Numbered from the stretch's first letter, positions 8,892-15,410 are shown. The stretch: 16,463 bases of DNA from an uncultured Candidatus Melainabacteria bacterium (GCA_934717895.1 CAKUZO010000040.1:1-16463); one strand, 5' to 3'. The notes: generated from the letters alone by a model not told the origin. Numbers and translations: made by a program.

Positions 8892-9443
8892 CTACTCAAA
8901 AAGTATTCGGTCTTTGTTAAATTTGTTTTTATCAGATAATCTTCTTACTTGAAAAATACATTTTCTATCAATTATTCCGAGATTTTGGTAATATTTAATT
9001 ATTTGATTTAACAAAGATAAATTATTTCTTATTGTTTTTGGTGGTAATTTCTTCAATTTATATTCATTAAAAAGTTCTTTTATATCATTGTTACAAATTG
9101 CTGTAAGATTTTTATTTTCAAAATAAGGCAATAAATGATATTTTATAACTGAAGAATATCGTTTATAGGTTTCTAATTTGCAATTATTTTTTACATAATC
9201 ATTTAAAAATCTTTCAAATGCTGCTTGAGTTGAAATATTTTTATTTACTTTATTGGCAATAGTAAAAATTTCATAATTTTCAGAATTGATGTTTTCTTTG
9301 TATTTATACAAACCTTGTTCAAAGACTATTTTATCACTGTTCAAAAGATGTTCAAGTTCATTATTACAATCACATTCTGCAATCATATTAATTTCGTCTA
9401 GTGTAAATTCTTTTAAATGTTTTGCAAGTTTTTCTATGTTCAT
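8892..9443 (-). CDS. Winged-helix plus tyrosine-recombinase core-binding-like protein, no catalytic domain
   Basis: This protein has 183 aa. Residues 1-50 look like a small winged-helix unit. Residues about 73-162 match the SAM-like core-binding domain of phage integrases: TYKRYSSVIKYHLLPYF, then NNDIKELF, then PKTIRNNLSLLNQIIKYYQNLGII. The catalytic half with the R-K-H-R-H-Y residues is absent. After the stop, no reading frame continues it, so this is not a simple frameshift. The start ATG overlaps the ATPase stop by four bases (ATGA, 9440-9443), with AAGGAG in front, so the two are co-translated. Position three in the operon is where TniQ sits in Tn5053-type or TnsD in Tn7-type elements, so a target-binding role is a reasonable hypothesis. 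A decayed integrase is the alternative. Confidence 0.75.
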   Translation of the reverse strand: MNIEKLAKHLKEFTLDEINMIAECDCNNELEHLLNSDKIVFEQGLYKYKENINSENYEIFTIANKVNKNISTQAAFERFLNDYVKNNCKLETYKRYSSVIKYHLLPYFENKNLTAICNNDIKELFNEYKLKKLPPKTIRNNLSLLNQIIKYYQNLGIIDRKCIFQVRRLSDKNKFNKDRILFE

Positions 9444-10120
9444 AAAATCTCCTTAATTACATCAAGATTTATTTCTTGTAAATTATTATCTTTAGCAATT
9501 ATTTCAAGTTGGCTTATCAATTGCACAATTTGTCTAAACCTATTGTATTTTTTATGTATAAATTCAATAGCATCAATATTTACTTGGACTTCTGAAAGTT
9601 GCTCAAAAATTTGTTTCAGGTCATTAATGCTAAAAGTTTCAAATTTCGCAATCTCTGAAAATCTATCAAAAAGATGTTTATATCTCTCCAATTTTTTATG
9701 AGCCAATCCCATACCAACAAAGATTATTGGACAATTAGTTTCATCGTGAATATCCCTCAAAATTTCTATCGTTTTTAAGTTATTCATCAAATAATCTATT
9801 TCATCAACAATAATCAGTTGAGGTTTTTGTTTTAATTTTTGTACTATCAAATTAAAATTATCTGACGTCAAATATCTTGGAATTTCGTCCATTTCTTTTG
9901 CAATTTCTTCTAACAACCAGCGTCCAGTCATTAAGTTTGTAGCCCTTAAATATATTGCATCATATTTACAAGCCAACCATAATGCTGTTTGCGATTTTCC
10001 TAACCCTGGTTCGCCATATATTAATCCCATTTTCGGAATATTCTTTGGTTTGTTAATTAAGTTTTCAACTAAACCAATAAAGTTTTTCACGTTAGTTGTT
10101 TTAACAAAAATTCTATTCAT
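9440..10120 (-). CDS. MuB/TnsC-like AAA+ transposition ATPase
   Basis: This 226-aa protein should bind target DNA in an ATP-dependent way and activate the transposase. It has Walker A GEPGLGKS (36-43, Lys42), Walker B LIIVDEID (102-109, D106/E107), a sensor-1-like region near VGMG (135-138) and a candidate arginine finger in LFDRFS (about 153). The opening MNRIFVKTTNVKNF is typical of compact MuB-type proteins. I therefore start at 10120 rather than at the upstream in-frame ATG (10171), which has no ribosome binding site and lies inside the transposase gene. The chosen ATG overlaps the transposase stop within ATGAATAG, with AGGAG 13 bases upstream, a long spacing that fits translational coupling. 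The protein lacks MuB's N-terminal HTH extension. Confidence 0.88.
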   Translation of the reverse strand: MNRIFVKTTNVKNFIGLVENLINKPKNIPKMGLIYGEPGLGKSQTALWLACKYDAIYLRATNLMTGRWLLEEIAKEMDEIPRYLTSDNFNLIVQKLKQKPQLIIVDEIDYLMNNLKTIEILRDIHDETNCPIIFVGMGLAHKKLERYKHLFDRFSEIAKFETFSINDLKQIFEQLSEVQVNIDAIEFIHKKYNRFRQIVQLISQLEIIAKDNNLQEINLDVIKEIL

Positions 10121-11816
10121 ATAAAAGTTTGTACTCCTTAGTTTGTTTAAAATTCTCAATCCATTTATCATTCGGATTATTTTGGATTAAATACTCATAT
10201 TTTTCTGAATTATTCTTAAAAACTTTCTGAACACCTTTTGAACGCTCTTTGAACTCTGTTTGAACAGGAGTTGAAATTTCTTCAAGCATTTTTGTTTCTA
10301 AATACTTAACTTCATCATTGGATAAATATTCTTTGACGGCGTTTATAGTTTTCTTATGCAATTTTCTTTGTTTAACAATTTTTTGTTTATAATCTTCAAA
10401 ATCAGTAACCGTACCTAATAATTTTGCCATTGGATGAGTTTCAGTTATACGTTCTGCAGTGCATAAGTATTCACCCTTTGTCGTATAAACTTTAATACTC
10501 GTCAAATCAAATAAATTGTATTTAATTAGAACCTTACTTTTAAACCCATAAAGACGTTCGTCAAAATAATCACAATTTAAAAATCTAATTCCATTTCTCT
10601 GTATTGTTTTAACTTCAGTTGCAAGCATCAAATCGTCTAACAAATTAATATCTACATTTTGTCTTTTTCGTTCTTCTAAAACTTCTGCTATTGTTTTATT
10701 TGGTGCATTCGGACAAGGTTGAGAGTTTTTGAAATTCAACCACATATCTATCATTTTTATTGTTTCGTCTAAAGTTGGGATAAAATCATTATGAATTTGC
10801 TTGTGCAACTTTTCATTTCTCATTAAATACGCAGGTTTATTATCTATACTTGAACCAACATAACTTGGTAATAATTTTTCAAACCCTTCTTGAAATTCTT
10901 TGAAAAATCTTTCAATAACTTTTGCTCTTGCGTTATATGGTCTTGCAAATACTGTTTCTATACCTAGTTTTGAATACAACCATTGAAATCCCAATTCTGT
11001 GAATCCCTTATCGTCAGTAAAATATTTAGCTCTAAATGCTCTACCATTATCTTGATACACAATTTTAGGAATCATATCTAAATTAATAATGGCATTTCTT
11101 AATGCACTTGCGATACATTGCGTGTTTTCTTCTAGCATAATTTCATAACCAACTAGTGCTGTTGCCTTCCAATCAAGAAAACCAACCAAAGTTGCTCTTG
11201 TAGTTTTACCAGTGAACGGATTAATTACCTTGAAATTTAAAACGTGTCCATCTGCTACAAGAATATCTCCTACTTCTAATAAACTTGCATCTCTTTTGAT
11301 ATATGGTTCAACTTTATCTGACAGAGCTTTTTCACCATCACGTGCTAAAACCCACTTATCATAATTATTCTTCTTGAACCAATTTGCATATTTTCTAAAA
11401 GTAATATCTGCTGGAATATATGATTGTCCTTGTTGTTGAAGTTTGTATTTTGTAAGTGCAATCGCTTTACCTATGCAAAGCCTATTTGGATGTAAAAGTA
11501 TGCCCATAAATATTTTGATTTCTTCATCTGTTAAAATTGTTCTATATTCATCTACTTTTGCATATTTGTATTGTGGAATAAGTTTTGTATAATCTTCTGT
11601 TCCATTGAGAATGTTTTTCCAACGATGAAGAGTACCACGAGATATTTTTCCTAAAATTTCGAAAAGGTGTGAATTACTTGTATTATGTAAATTAACAAAG
11701 TCATAATCTGCTTGAAATTTATTATCTGATTTTCTTCGAAATTCTTTCCATTGATTGAGCAAATCTAATCTTGCTAGTGCTATTTTCTTTGATTTTTCGG
11801 GAGTGAATTCGACCAT
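10113..11816 (-). CDS. Mu/TnsB-type DDE transposase
   Basis: This 567-aa protein catalyses strand transfer of the element's ends. The RNase-H-fold catalytic core carries D189 (VADGH), D256 (YQDNGRAF) and E302 (KVIERFF). The 67-residue D-D spacing equals that of phage Mu A (D269 to D336). An N-terminal HTH region (about 50-75, ISRGTLHRWKN) should bind the end repeats. A Mu-transposase C-terminal-like beta-barrel follows around 400-480, with a lysine-rich tail that would contact the ATPase. I start at the ATG at 11816 because AAGGA lies 8 bases upstream. A longer version from TTG at 11870 would begin inside the predicted -35 element. All catalytic residues and the full length are intact, so the enzyme may be active. 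Confidence 0.92.
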   Translation of the reverse strand: MVEFTPEKSKKIALARLDLLNQWKEFRRKSDNKFQADYDFVNLHNTSNSHLFEILGKISRGTLHRWKNILNGTEDYTKLIPQYKYAKVDEYRTILTDEEIKIFMGILLHPNRLCIGKAIALTKYKLQQQGQSYIPADITFRKYANWFKKNNYDKWVLARDGEKALSDKVEPYIKRDASLLEVGDILVADGHVLNFKVINPFTGKTTRATLVGFLDWKATALVGYEIMLEENTQCIASALRNAIINLDMIPKIVYQDNGRAFRAKYFTDDKGFTELGFQWLYSKLGIETVFARPYNARAKVIERFFKEFQEGFEKLLPSYVGSSIDNKPAYLMRNEKLHKQIHNDFIPTLDETIKMIDMWLNFKNSQPCPNAPNKTIAEVLEERKRQNVDINLLDDLMLATEVKTIQRNGIRFLNCDYFDERLYGFKSKVLIKYNLFDLTSIKVYTTKGEYLCTAERITETHPMAKLLGTVTDFEDYKQKIVKQRKLHKKTINAVKEYLSNDEVKYLETKMLEEISTPVQTEFKERSKGVQKVFKNNSEKYEYLIQNNPNDKWIENFKQTKEYKLLYE

Positions 11817-11825
11817 GTTTTTATT

Positions 11826-11897
11826 CCTTTTTACACAGTCATTAATCACTCTTTGCCTCAAATAAATCAACTCTTCGTCTCAATATCAGAGACAATT
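11826..11897 (-). promoter_or_regulatory. Promoter/operator block A, ahead of the transposase
   Basis: On the minus strand TTGATT (11865-11870) and TGATTA (11843-11848) are separated by 16 bases. A GTCTC...GAGAC inverted repeat lies just upstream (about 11877-11893). The block aligns with 12362-12431 at about 49 of 72 positions by hand count, with the same -35/-10 spacing, so a common regulator is likely. Confidence 0.6.
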
Positions 11898-11906
11898 CGA
11901 CACAGT

Positions 11907-12332
11907 TTAATATGCACCATTCCAACCTAATATTTTTCTATTAATTTCTTCAATAACATCTGGTGATAGAAATTTTGCAGGTTTCTTTTTATGTGAAAAA
12001 TTATCAAAATTTTTTGCTTGTTCTTTTTCTTCTTTATTTATAATTTTGATAATATTTTCTAATGCACAAATTTCATGTTTATTTAAAATCCTATTGTTAT
12101 CTATATCATCATTTAATTTTGTAAGAAGTTTCACGCCAACGTTATAAATATCATCAGCAAATTGTTTTGAGAAATCTTTTATTCTAACGATAGGTTTATC
12201 CCATTTGTATTTCTTTTTCCAATTAAAAACAGTTCTGCGTGAAACATTTAATTTTTCAGCAATAATATCTGGCGTTAAATTTTCAATGCTGTATAATTTT
12301 TCTGCTTCGTGAAGTAAATGTAATTTGTTCAT
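11907..12332 (-). CDS. Small HTH protein (terminase-small-subunit/DUF1804-like)
   Basis: This 141-aa protein has an N-terminal helix-turn-helix at about residues 20-45 (PDIIAEKLNVSRRTVFNWKKK), a helical middle and a C-terminal PAKFLSPDVIEEINRKILG segment. Both parts resemble the small HTH proteins (DUF1804 or terminase-small-subunit N-terminal type) found next to Mu-like transposases. It probably binds DNA. Roles consistent with its place as first gene after the end repeats are regulation of the operon or binding at the element end. ATG at 12332 has a weak AAAGGG site. It is separated from the transposase by 90 bases that carry a second promoter-like block, so the two genes are probably transcribed from paired promoters. 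Confidence 0.75.
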   Translation of the reverse strand: MNKLHLLHEAEKLYSIENLTPDIIAEKLNVSRRTVFNWKKKYKWDKPIVRIKDFSKQFADDIYNVGVKLLTKLNDDIDNNRILNKHEICALENIIKIINKEEKEQAKNFDNFSHKKKPAKFLSPDVIEEINRKILGWNGAY

Positions 12333-12361
12333 TTAAAACCCTTTTAAATCTTGTTTAAAGA

Positions 12362-12431
12362 CCTTTTACAACGACATTAATTACTCTTGTTTCAACAGAA
12401 GTCAAGTGTCATCTCAATCTCAAAGGTAATT
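12362..12431 (-). promoter_or_regulatory. Promoter/operator block B, ahead of the HTH gene
   Basis: On the minus strand TTGACT (12400-12405) and TAATTA (12378-12383) are 16 bases apart, matching the spacing in block A (11826-11897). Shared stretches on the plus strand are CATTAAT, ACTCTT, ATCAA/GTCAA and TCTCAAT. The direct repeat TCTCAATCTCAA (12413-12424) lies where block A has its inverted repeat, so this is a likely operator position. Confidence 0.6.
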
Positions 12432-12460
12432 TTGCAAATCTCAAATTAGGAAATACTTTT

Positions 12461-12680
12461 TTACTTGCACAAAATATACTTTGCTAAAGCGTAAATATAT
12501 TGCTAACTTTCAGAGTTTGATTTTAAAATTGATGTAATTTTAGTGCAAGTAATATACAAATAAGTGCAGATAAAGTCCAACTAGTGCAAGTAAATCTCAT
12601 TCTATTAAAATCGGCATAAAAGGCTTTATATCGAAGTCATAGCGATTATGTACCCATCTCGCACTTGCACTTTATTTACA
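12461..12680. repeat. Transposon end: five GTGCAAGT-type sites
   Basis: Sites on the plus strand are TAGTGCAAGTAA (12541-12552), AAGTGCAGATAAA (12562-12574, degenerate) and TAGTGCAAGTAAAT (12582-12595). Inverted sites are TTACTTGCAC (12461-12470) and GCACTTGCAC (12661-12670). Outside the last site the sequence reaches TTTACA (12675-12680). Read inward this gives a TGTAAATAAAGTGCAAGTGC terminus, like the TGT/ACA ends of Mu and Tn7 elements. I found no GTGCAAGT elsewhere between genes in the window. The remaining gene-free DNA from 12333 to 12713 holds only the promoter block described separately and a T-rich tract beside the tRNA. Confidence 0.65.
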
Positions 12681-12713
12681 AAAGAGCTGCAATAATAAAA
12701 AAAATAATATAAA

Positions 12714-12788
12714 TGGCGGCGGTAAGGGGAATTGAACCCCTGTTTAGAGAATGAGAATCTCTCGTCCTAACCACTAGACGATACCGCT
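12714..12788 (-). tRNA. tRNA-Glu(CTC)
   Basis: The cloverleaf is clear: D arm GTCT/GGAC, anticodon arm AGAGA/TCTCT with loop TTCTCAT, anticodon CTC (plus-strand 12753-12755), four-base variable loop, T arm AGGGG/CCCCT with loop TTCAATT. T8-C9 and G73 are typical of bacterial Glu tRNA. CCA is encoded (12714-12716). The acceptor stem has six pairs only: base 1 is A opposite C72. The transposon end lies 33 bases beyond the CCA. A T-rich tract right after the 3' end may stop transcription. Confidence 0.9.
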
Positions 12789-12804
12789 ATTTGATTACTT
12801 CGTT

Positions 12805-12835
12805 ATTATAGTACAAACATAATCCGATGGAGCAA
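12805..12835 (-). promoter_or_regulatory. Probable promoter of tRNA-Glu
   Basis: A perfect TATAAT (plus-strand ATTATA, 12805-12810) lies 16 bases before the mature tRNA 5' end. The best -35, TTGCTC (12830-12835), is 19 bases away and weak. Confidence 0.5.
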
Positions 12836-12913
12836 TGAATTTTATTTCATTTTTAATAAAAATAAATATACAAAAAATTCAAAATTTGTGATGCTAATCT
12901 GAAAGGAGTAAAG

Positions 12914-13870
12914 ATGAATAAACATGTGCATTTGGATCGTGTTGTAAAAAATTTTCTTGATAATCTTGTTTTAAGTAAACCGATTTATGAGATGAGTGCT
13001 GACGATGCAAGAGAGTTTTTAGCAGAAATTCAGCAAAGAGATTATGAAAACTTGACGGCTAATGTTGAGGACATTTCGGTATTTAGTGAAAATGTTGGAG
13101 ATATCAGTATTCGCTTGGTAAAACCGGAAGAATTTAAAGATGATATATTACCACTTGTTGTTTATTGTCATGGAGGTGGTTGGGTAATGGGTGATGCAGA
13201 TGTTTATGATATGACAATAAAAACAATTGCGAAATATTCAAAATCAGCAGTTGCATTCATAAATTACCCTCGCTCACCTGAGTTTAAATATCCAACTGCA
13301 TTAAATCAGGTTTATGAAACTGTAAAATATTTTAATGAAAACGGTTCTGATTATGGTGTTGATCCTGAAAGAATTGCGCTTGTCGGCGATAGTGCCGGTG
13401 GAAACTTGGCAAATGCTGCGGCACTTCGAATTAAAGATGATAATGAAATAAAATTAAGTTTTCTTGGGCTTATTTATCCGGTTTGCGATGCTGATATGAA
13501 TACAAAGTCTTATGGCGAGTTTAAGGACGGTCCTTGGCTTAGTAAAAAGGCAATGGAGTACTTTTTTGAAGCATATTTGAATAACAAAAATGAGAAAAAG
13601 GATATATTCGTATCACCATTGAAGGCAGAAATTGATGAATTGGTAGGTTTGCCAGATACGCTGATTATAACGGCAGAAAACGATGTTTTGCGAGATGAGG
13701 GTGAAGAGTATGCTCAAAAATTGATTGAGGCAGATGTAGATGTTGCTTGTGTGCGTGTAAATAATACAATTCACGATTTTATGATGCTGAATTCGCTAAG
13801 AGCAAGTAAATCAACGCATGTTGGCTATAAATTGTTATGTCGATTTTTGTGTCACGCTTTGTATAAATGA
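12914..13870 (+). CDS. Alpha/beta hydrolase, HSL family esterase
   Basis: This 318-aa cytosolic enzyme probably hydrolyses short-chain esters. It has the hormone-sensitive-lipase (alpha/beta hydrolase fold-3) signature: HGGGW at 86-90 forms the oxyanion hole, GDSAGG holds the nucleophile Ser160, Asp257 lies in DVLRDEG and His287 in HDF, completing the triad. No signal peptide is seen. The length is normal for the family. AAGGAG (12903-12908) is 5 bases before the ATG. It stands alone between two tRNA genes. Its base composition is less AT-rich than that of the genes to the left, consistent with resident chromosome. The natural substrate cannot be told from sequence. Confidence 0.9.
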   Translation: MNKHVHLDRVVKNFLDNLVLSKPIYEMSADDAREFLAEIQQRDYENLTANVEDISVFSENVGDISIRLVKPEEFKDDILPLVVYCHGGGWVMGDADVYDMTIKTIAKYSKSAVAFINYPRSPEFKYPTALNQVYETVKYFNENGSDYGVDPERIALVGDSAGGNLANAAALRIKDDNEIKLSFLGLIYPVCDADMNTKSYGEFKDGPWLSKKAMEYFFEAYLNNKNEKKDIFVSPLKAEIDELVGLPDTLIITAENDVLRDEGEEYAQKLIEADVDVACVRVNNTIHDFMMLNSLRASKSTHVGYKLLCRFLCHALYK

Positions 13871-13900
13871 TAATAGATTAAGAAAAATTTCAAGAACTGC

Positions 13901-13929
13901 TTGACAAACGAAATTTTATTTAATACAAT
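13901..13929 (+). promoter_or_regulatory. Promoter of tRNA-Ser
   Basis: TTGACA (13901-13906), a 17-base spacer and TACAAT (13924-13929) make a near-consensus sigma-70-type promoter. Transcription should begin around 13936, about 18 bases before the tRNA. Confidence 0.85.
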
Positions 13930-13953
13930 AGAGTCACGTCCAAACAACTGAAT

Positions 13954-14043
13954 GGAGGAGTGCCAGAGCGGTTGATTGGAGCAGTCTTGAAAACTGTCGT
14001 ACGTTCACGCGTACCGTGGGTTCGAATCCCACCTCCTCCTCCA
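13954..14043 (+). tRNA. tRNA-Ser(TGA)
   Basis: The acceptor stem is GGAGGAG/CTCCTCC. The anticodon arm is GCAGT/ACTGT with loop CTTGAAA (anticodon TGA, 13988-13990). A long class II variable arm has a GTACG/CGTAC stem, and the T arm is GTGGG/CCCAC with loop TTCGAAT. CCA is encoded at 14041-14043. The discriminator base in this register is T, whereas serine tRNAs usually have G there. Confidence 0.92.
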
Positions 14044-14048
14044 TTTAG

Positions 14049-14084
14049 AAAGCCCGAACCATTTAGGTTTAGGGCTTTTCTTAT
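14049..14084 (+). terminator. Rho-independent terminator after tRNA-Ser
   Basis: AAAGCCC (14049-14055) pairs with GGGCTTT (14072-14078), and inside it AACC pairs with GGTT (14066-14069). A T-rich tail follows (CTTTTCTTATT). Confidence 0.85.
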
Positions 14085-14158
14085 TATGTAGTCTGTCCAT
14101 TAGTTAAATTATTGTATAAATTGCTGAGGTAATGTAATTTGTTGTTTTTTTATTAAAG

Positions 14159-14182
14159 ATGGCGGGATAAGTATCCCGCCAT
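14159..14182. other. Perfect GC-rich hairpin without a T-run
   Basis: ATGGCGGGATA (14159-14169) and TATCCCGCCAT (14172-14182) are perfect 11-bp complements around a 2-base centre. On neither strand does a T-run follow; the T7 tract lies on the wrong side. It is in the 3' region of the pilin-like gene and may stabilise or end that mRNA in a non-canonical way. Apart from a small CGTCT/AGACG hairpin near 14220-14232, nothing else is visible between 14085 and 14259. Confidence 0.55.
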
Positions 14183-14259
14183 ACTATGATATTGCTATAT
14201 TTATAATGTTTGGTAAGTGCGTCTAACAGACGTGTTGTAGTCATATAATAAAATTATAA

Positions 14260-15366
14260 TTAATTTACACACATTGCAGAAAATGGATTTACTCTATAAC
14301 CGGTTGTTGCATAATCAATATAGTCAGTGTAGTTGGAACGAAATATTCGCACACCAGCTACCTCATACATTGCTTCAGTTCCAGACCAAATTCCAATATT
14401 TTCGTTGCCGTTTACACCAAATCCAATAGAAGCAGCTTGTGATTTGTCTATTGAGATACCGGTTGTTTCTCCTGATGAATATATTTGATTTGTATTATAT
14501 AACAATTTTGCCAATTTTGTTAAATCTTCTGGGGTTGGCATATTTTTTACTCCCCCACATTGTGCCACTGCTCCTGCCCAATAGTCATTGTTGGGATCGC
14601 CACTAGCACCATCATTACATTTCTTTATCCCAAGTTTATCTTTTTCTGCAAGACAATTGGCAAGAGATAGCGGTGTTGGTTGGAATGGTGCTGTAAAACA
14701 TGTTCCTCCTGCCTCTATTGCGCATTCTGAACCCAAACCACTTGCCATGCCTAGTGTCAAAACATCTTGTCCGAGTTTATTCGGTTTTGAACCTCCATTC
14801 CAGTCATAAACACCCGAAATGCAATTTGTAGAACTTGAAATAGCACCGGATTGATTAAATTTTAATCCATCTTTATCAATATTAAAATCGCAAGATTTGT
14901 CATAGCTTAAAATCATTGCGATGCCGTCAGCTGTTACAATTCCAACCGTATCAGACCAATCACCTTTGGCAGAATCTGAAATTTTTAGAGTTTTTGCAGT
15001 TTTTGTTTTTGCGATTTCATAAGTTTTTCCTTCATCATTTATAATAACTTCTTTTGTTGGCCAGCAACCATTAAGATGGTTGTTATCACAAACTTTTGCA
15101 ATTTTCATGTGTTTTTGTAGTTCTTGAACAAATGCTGCTGTATCGCCATACCCTGTAAGCCCACTTTGTACTGCCATTTTATCAGTTACTTTGCTTAACT
15201 TTTGACGTATGTTTTCAATTCGTTTTGCTTTAACTTGTCCTTGGACATTGTTTAAAAGTATAGGCATTGTGAGTGCAGCTACAATACCGATAATGCCGAG
15301 GGTGATTAAAACCTCTGCCAAAGTGAAAGCCGTTTTTTGGTGTATCTTCTCATCTAATTCAATCAT
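14260..15366 (-). CDS. Type IV pilin/pseudopilin-like protein
   Basis: This 368-aa protein has a class III signal sequence: a short charged leader ending KTA13, then FTLAEVLITLGIIGIVAALTM with the conserved Glu at mature position 5 (Glu18). A prepilin peptidase would cleave before Phe14. Ala instead of Gly at -1 is common in this kind of protein. The C-terminal 320 residues form a large soluble domain with many cysteines (for example C93, C102) likely to be disulfide-bonded outside the cell. At 368 aa it is much longer than a major pilin (about 150 aa), so a minor pilin, pseudopilin or surface adhesin is likelier. GAGAGG precedes the ATG by five bases. The gene is monocistronic with its own promoter. 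Confidence 0.85.
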   Translation of the reverse strand: MIELDEKIHQKTAFTLAEVLITLGIIGIVAALTMPILLNNVQGQVKAKRIENIRQKLSKVTDKMAVQSGLTGYGDTAAFVQELQKHMKIAKVCDNNHLNGCWPTKEVIINDEGKTYEIAKTKTAKTLKISDSAKGDWSDTVGIVTADGIAMILSYDKSCDFNIDKDGLKFNQSGAISSSTNCISGVYDWNGGSKPNKLGQDVLTLGMASGLGSECAIEAGGTCFTAPFQPTPLSLANCLAEKDKLGIKKCNDGASGDPNNDYWAGAVAQCGGVKNMPTPEDLTKLAKLLYNTNQIYSSGETTGISIDKSQAASIGFGVNGNENIGIWSGTEAMYEVAGVRIFRSNYTDYIDYATTGYRVNPFSAMCVN

Positions 15367-15410
15367 TTTTCCTCTCTTTCATCTTGTCATATTATTAAAC
15401 ATATATATTT

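Larger units (their letters stand above)
8256..12680 (-). mobile_element. Mu/Tn7-type transposition module; only one end seen
   Basis: Five same-strand genes (HTH, DDE transposase, AAA+ ATPase, recombinase-like DNA-binding protein, DUF1643) read away from a cluster of GTGCAAGT repeats ending near 12680, just past tRNA-Glu. The GC content is visibly lower than in the DNA to the right of 12714. Transposase plus MuB/TnsC ATPase with multi-site ends is the Mu/Tn7/Tn552 plan. No capsid or terminase large subunit gene is present, so this is a transposon rather than a Mu-like phage within what is visible. The left limit given is only the last gene likely to belong. The true left end was not found and may be beyond position 1. 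Confidence 0.75.

Noticed and set aside
9417..9701. Plus-strand 94-aa frame over the ATPase gene
   Set aside because: It is antisense to an intact, motif-bearing gene; its hydrophobic make-up is what the antisense of AT-rich coding gives.
10121..10171. 17-residue N-terminal extension of the ATPase from ATG at 10171
   Set aside because: No ribosome site; it lies inside the transposase gene, and the MNRIFVKTTNV start fits the family.
11817..11870. 18-residue N-terminal extension of the transposase from TTG at 11870
   Set aside because: It lacks a ribosome site and coincides with promoter block A; ATG 11816 has AAGGA at good spacing.
8256..12332. Mu-like prophage
   Set aside because: The transposase, ATPase and HTH genes fit, but no head, tail, portal or lysis gene is visible. 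A prophage continuing left is unlikely, given the cargo genes in between.
12461..12680. CRISPR array
   Set aside because: The repeats are only about 10-12 bases, change orientation and have irregular spacing, unlike CRISPR repeats.
8256..12680. CRISPR-associated transposon
   Set aside because: Transposase, TnsC-like ATPase and a nearby tRNA suggested it, but there is no cas gene, no TniQ and no repeat-spacer array in the window.
14588..14809. Plus-strand 73-aa frame inside the pilin-like gene
   Set aside because: It is antisense to the well-supported pilin-like gene with no signals of its own.
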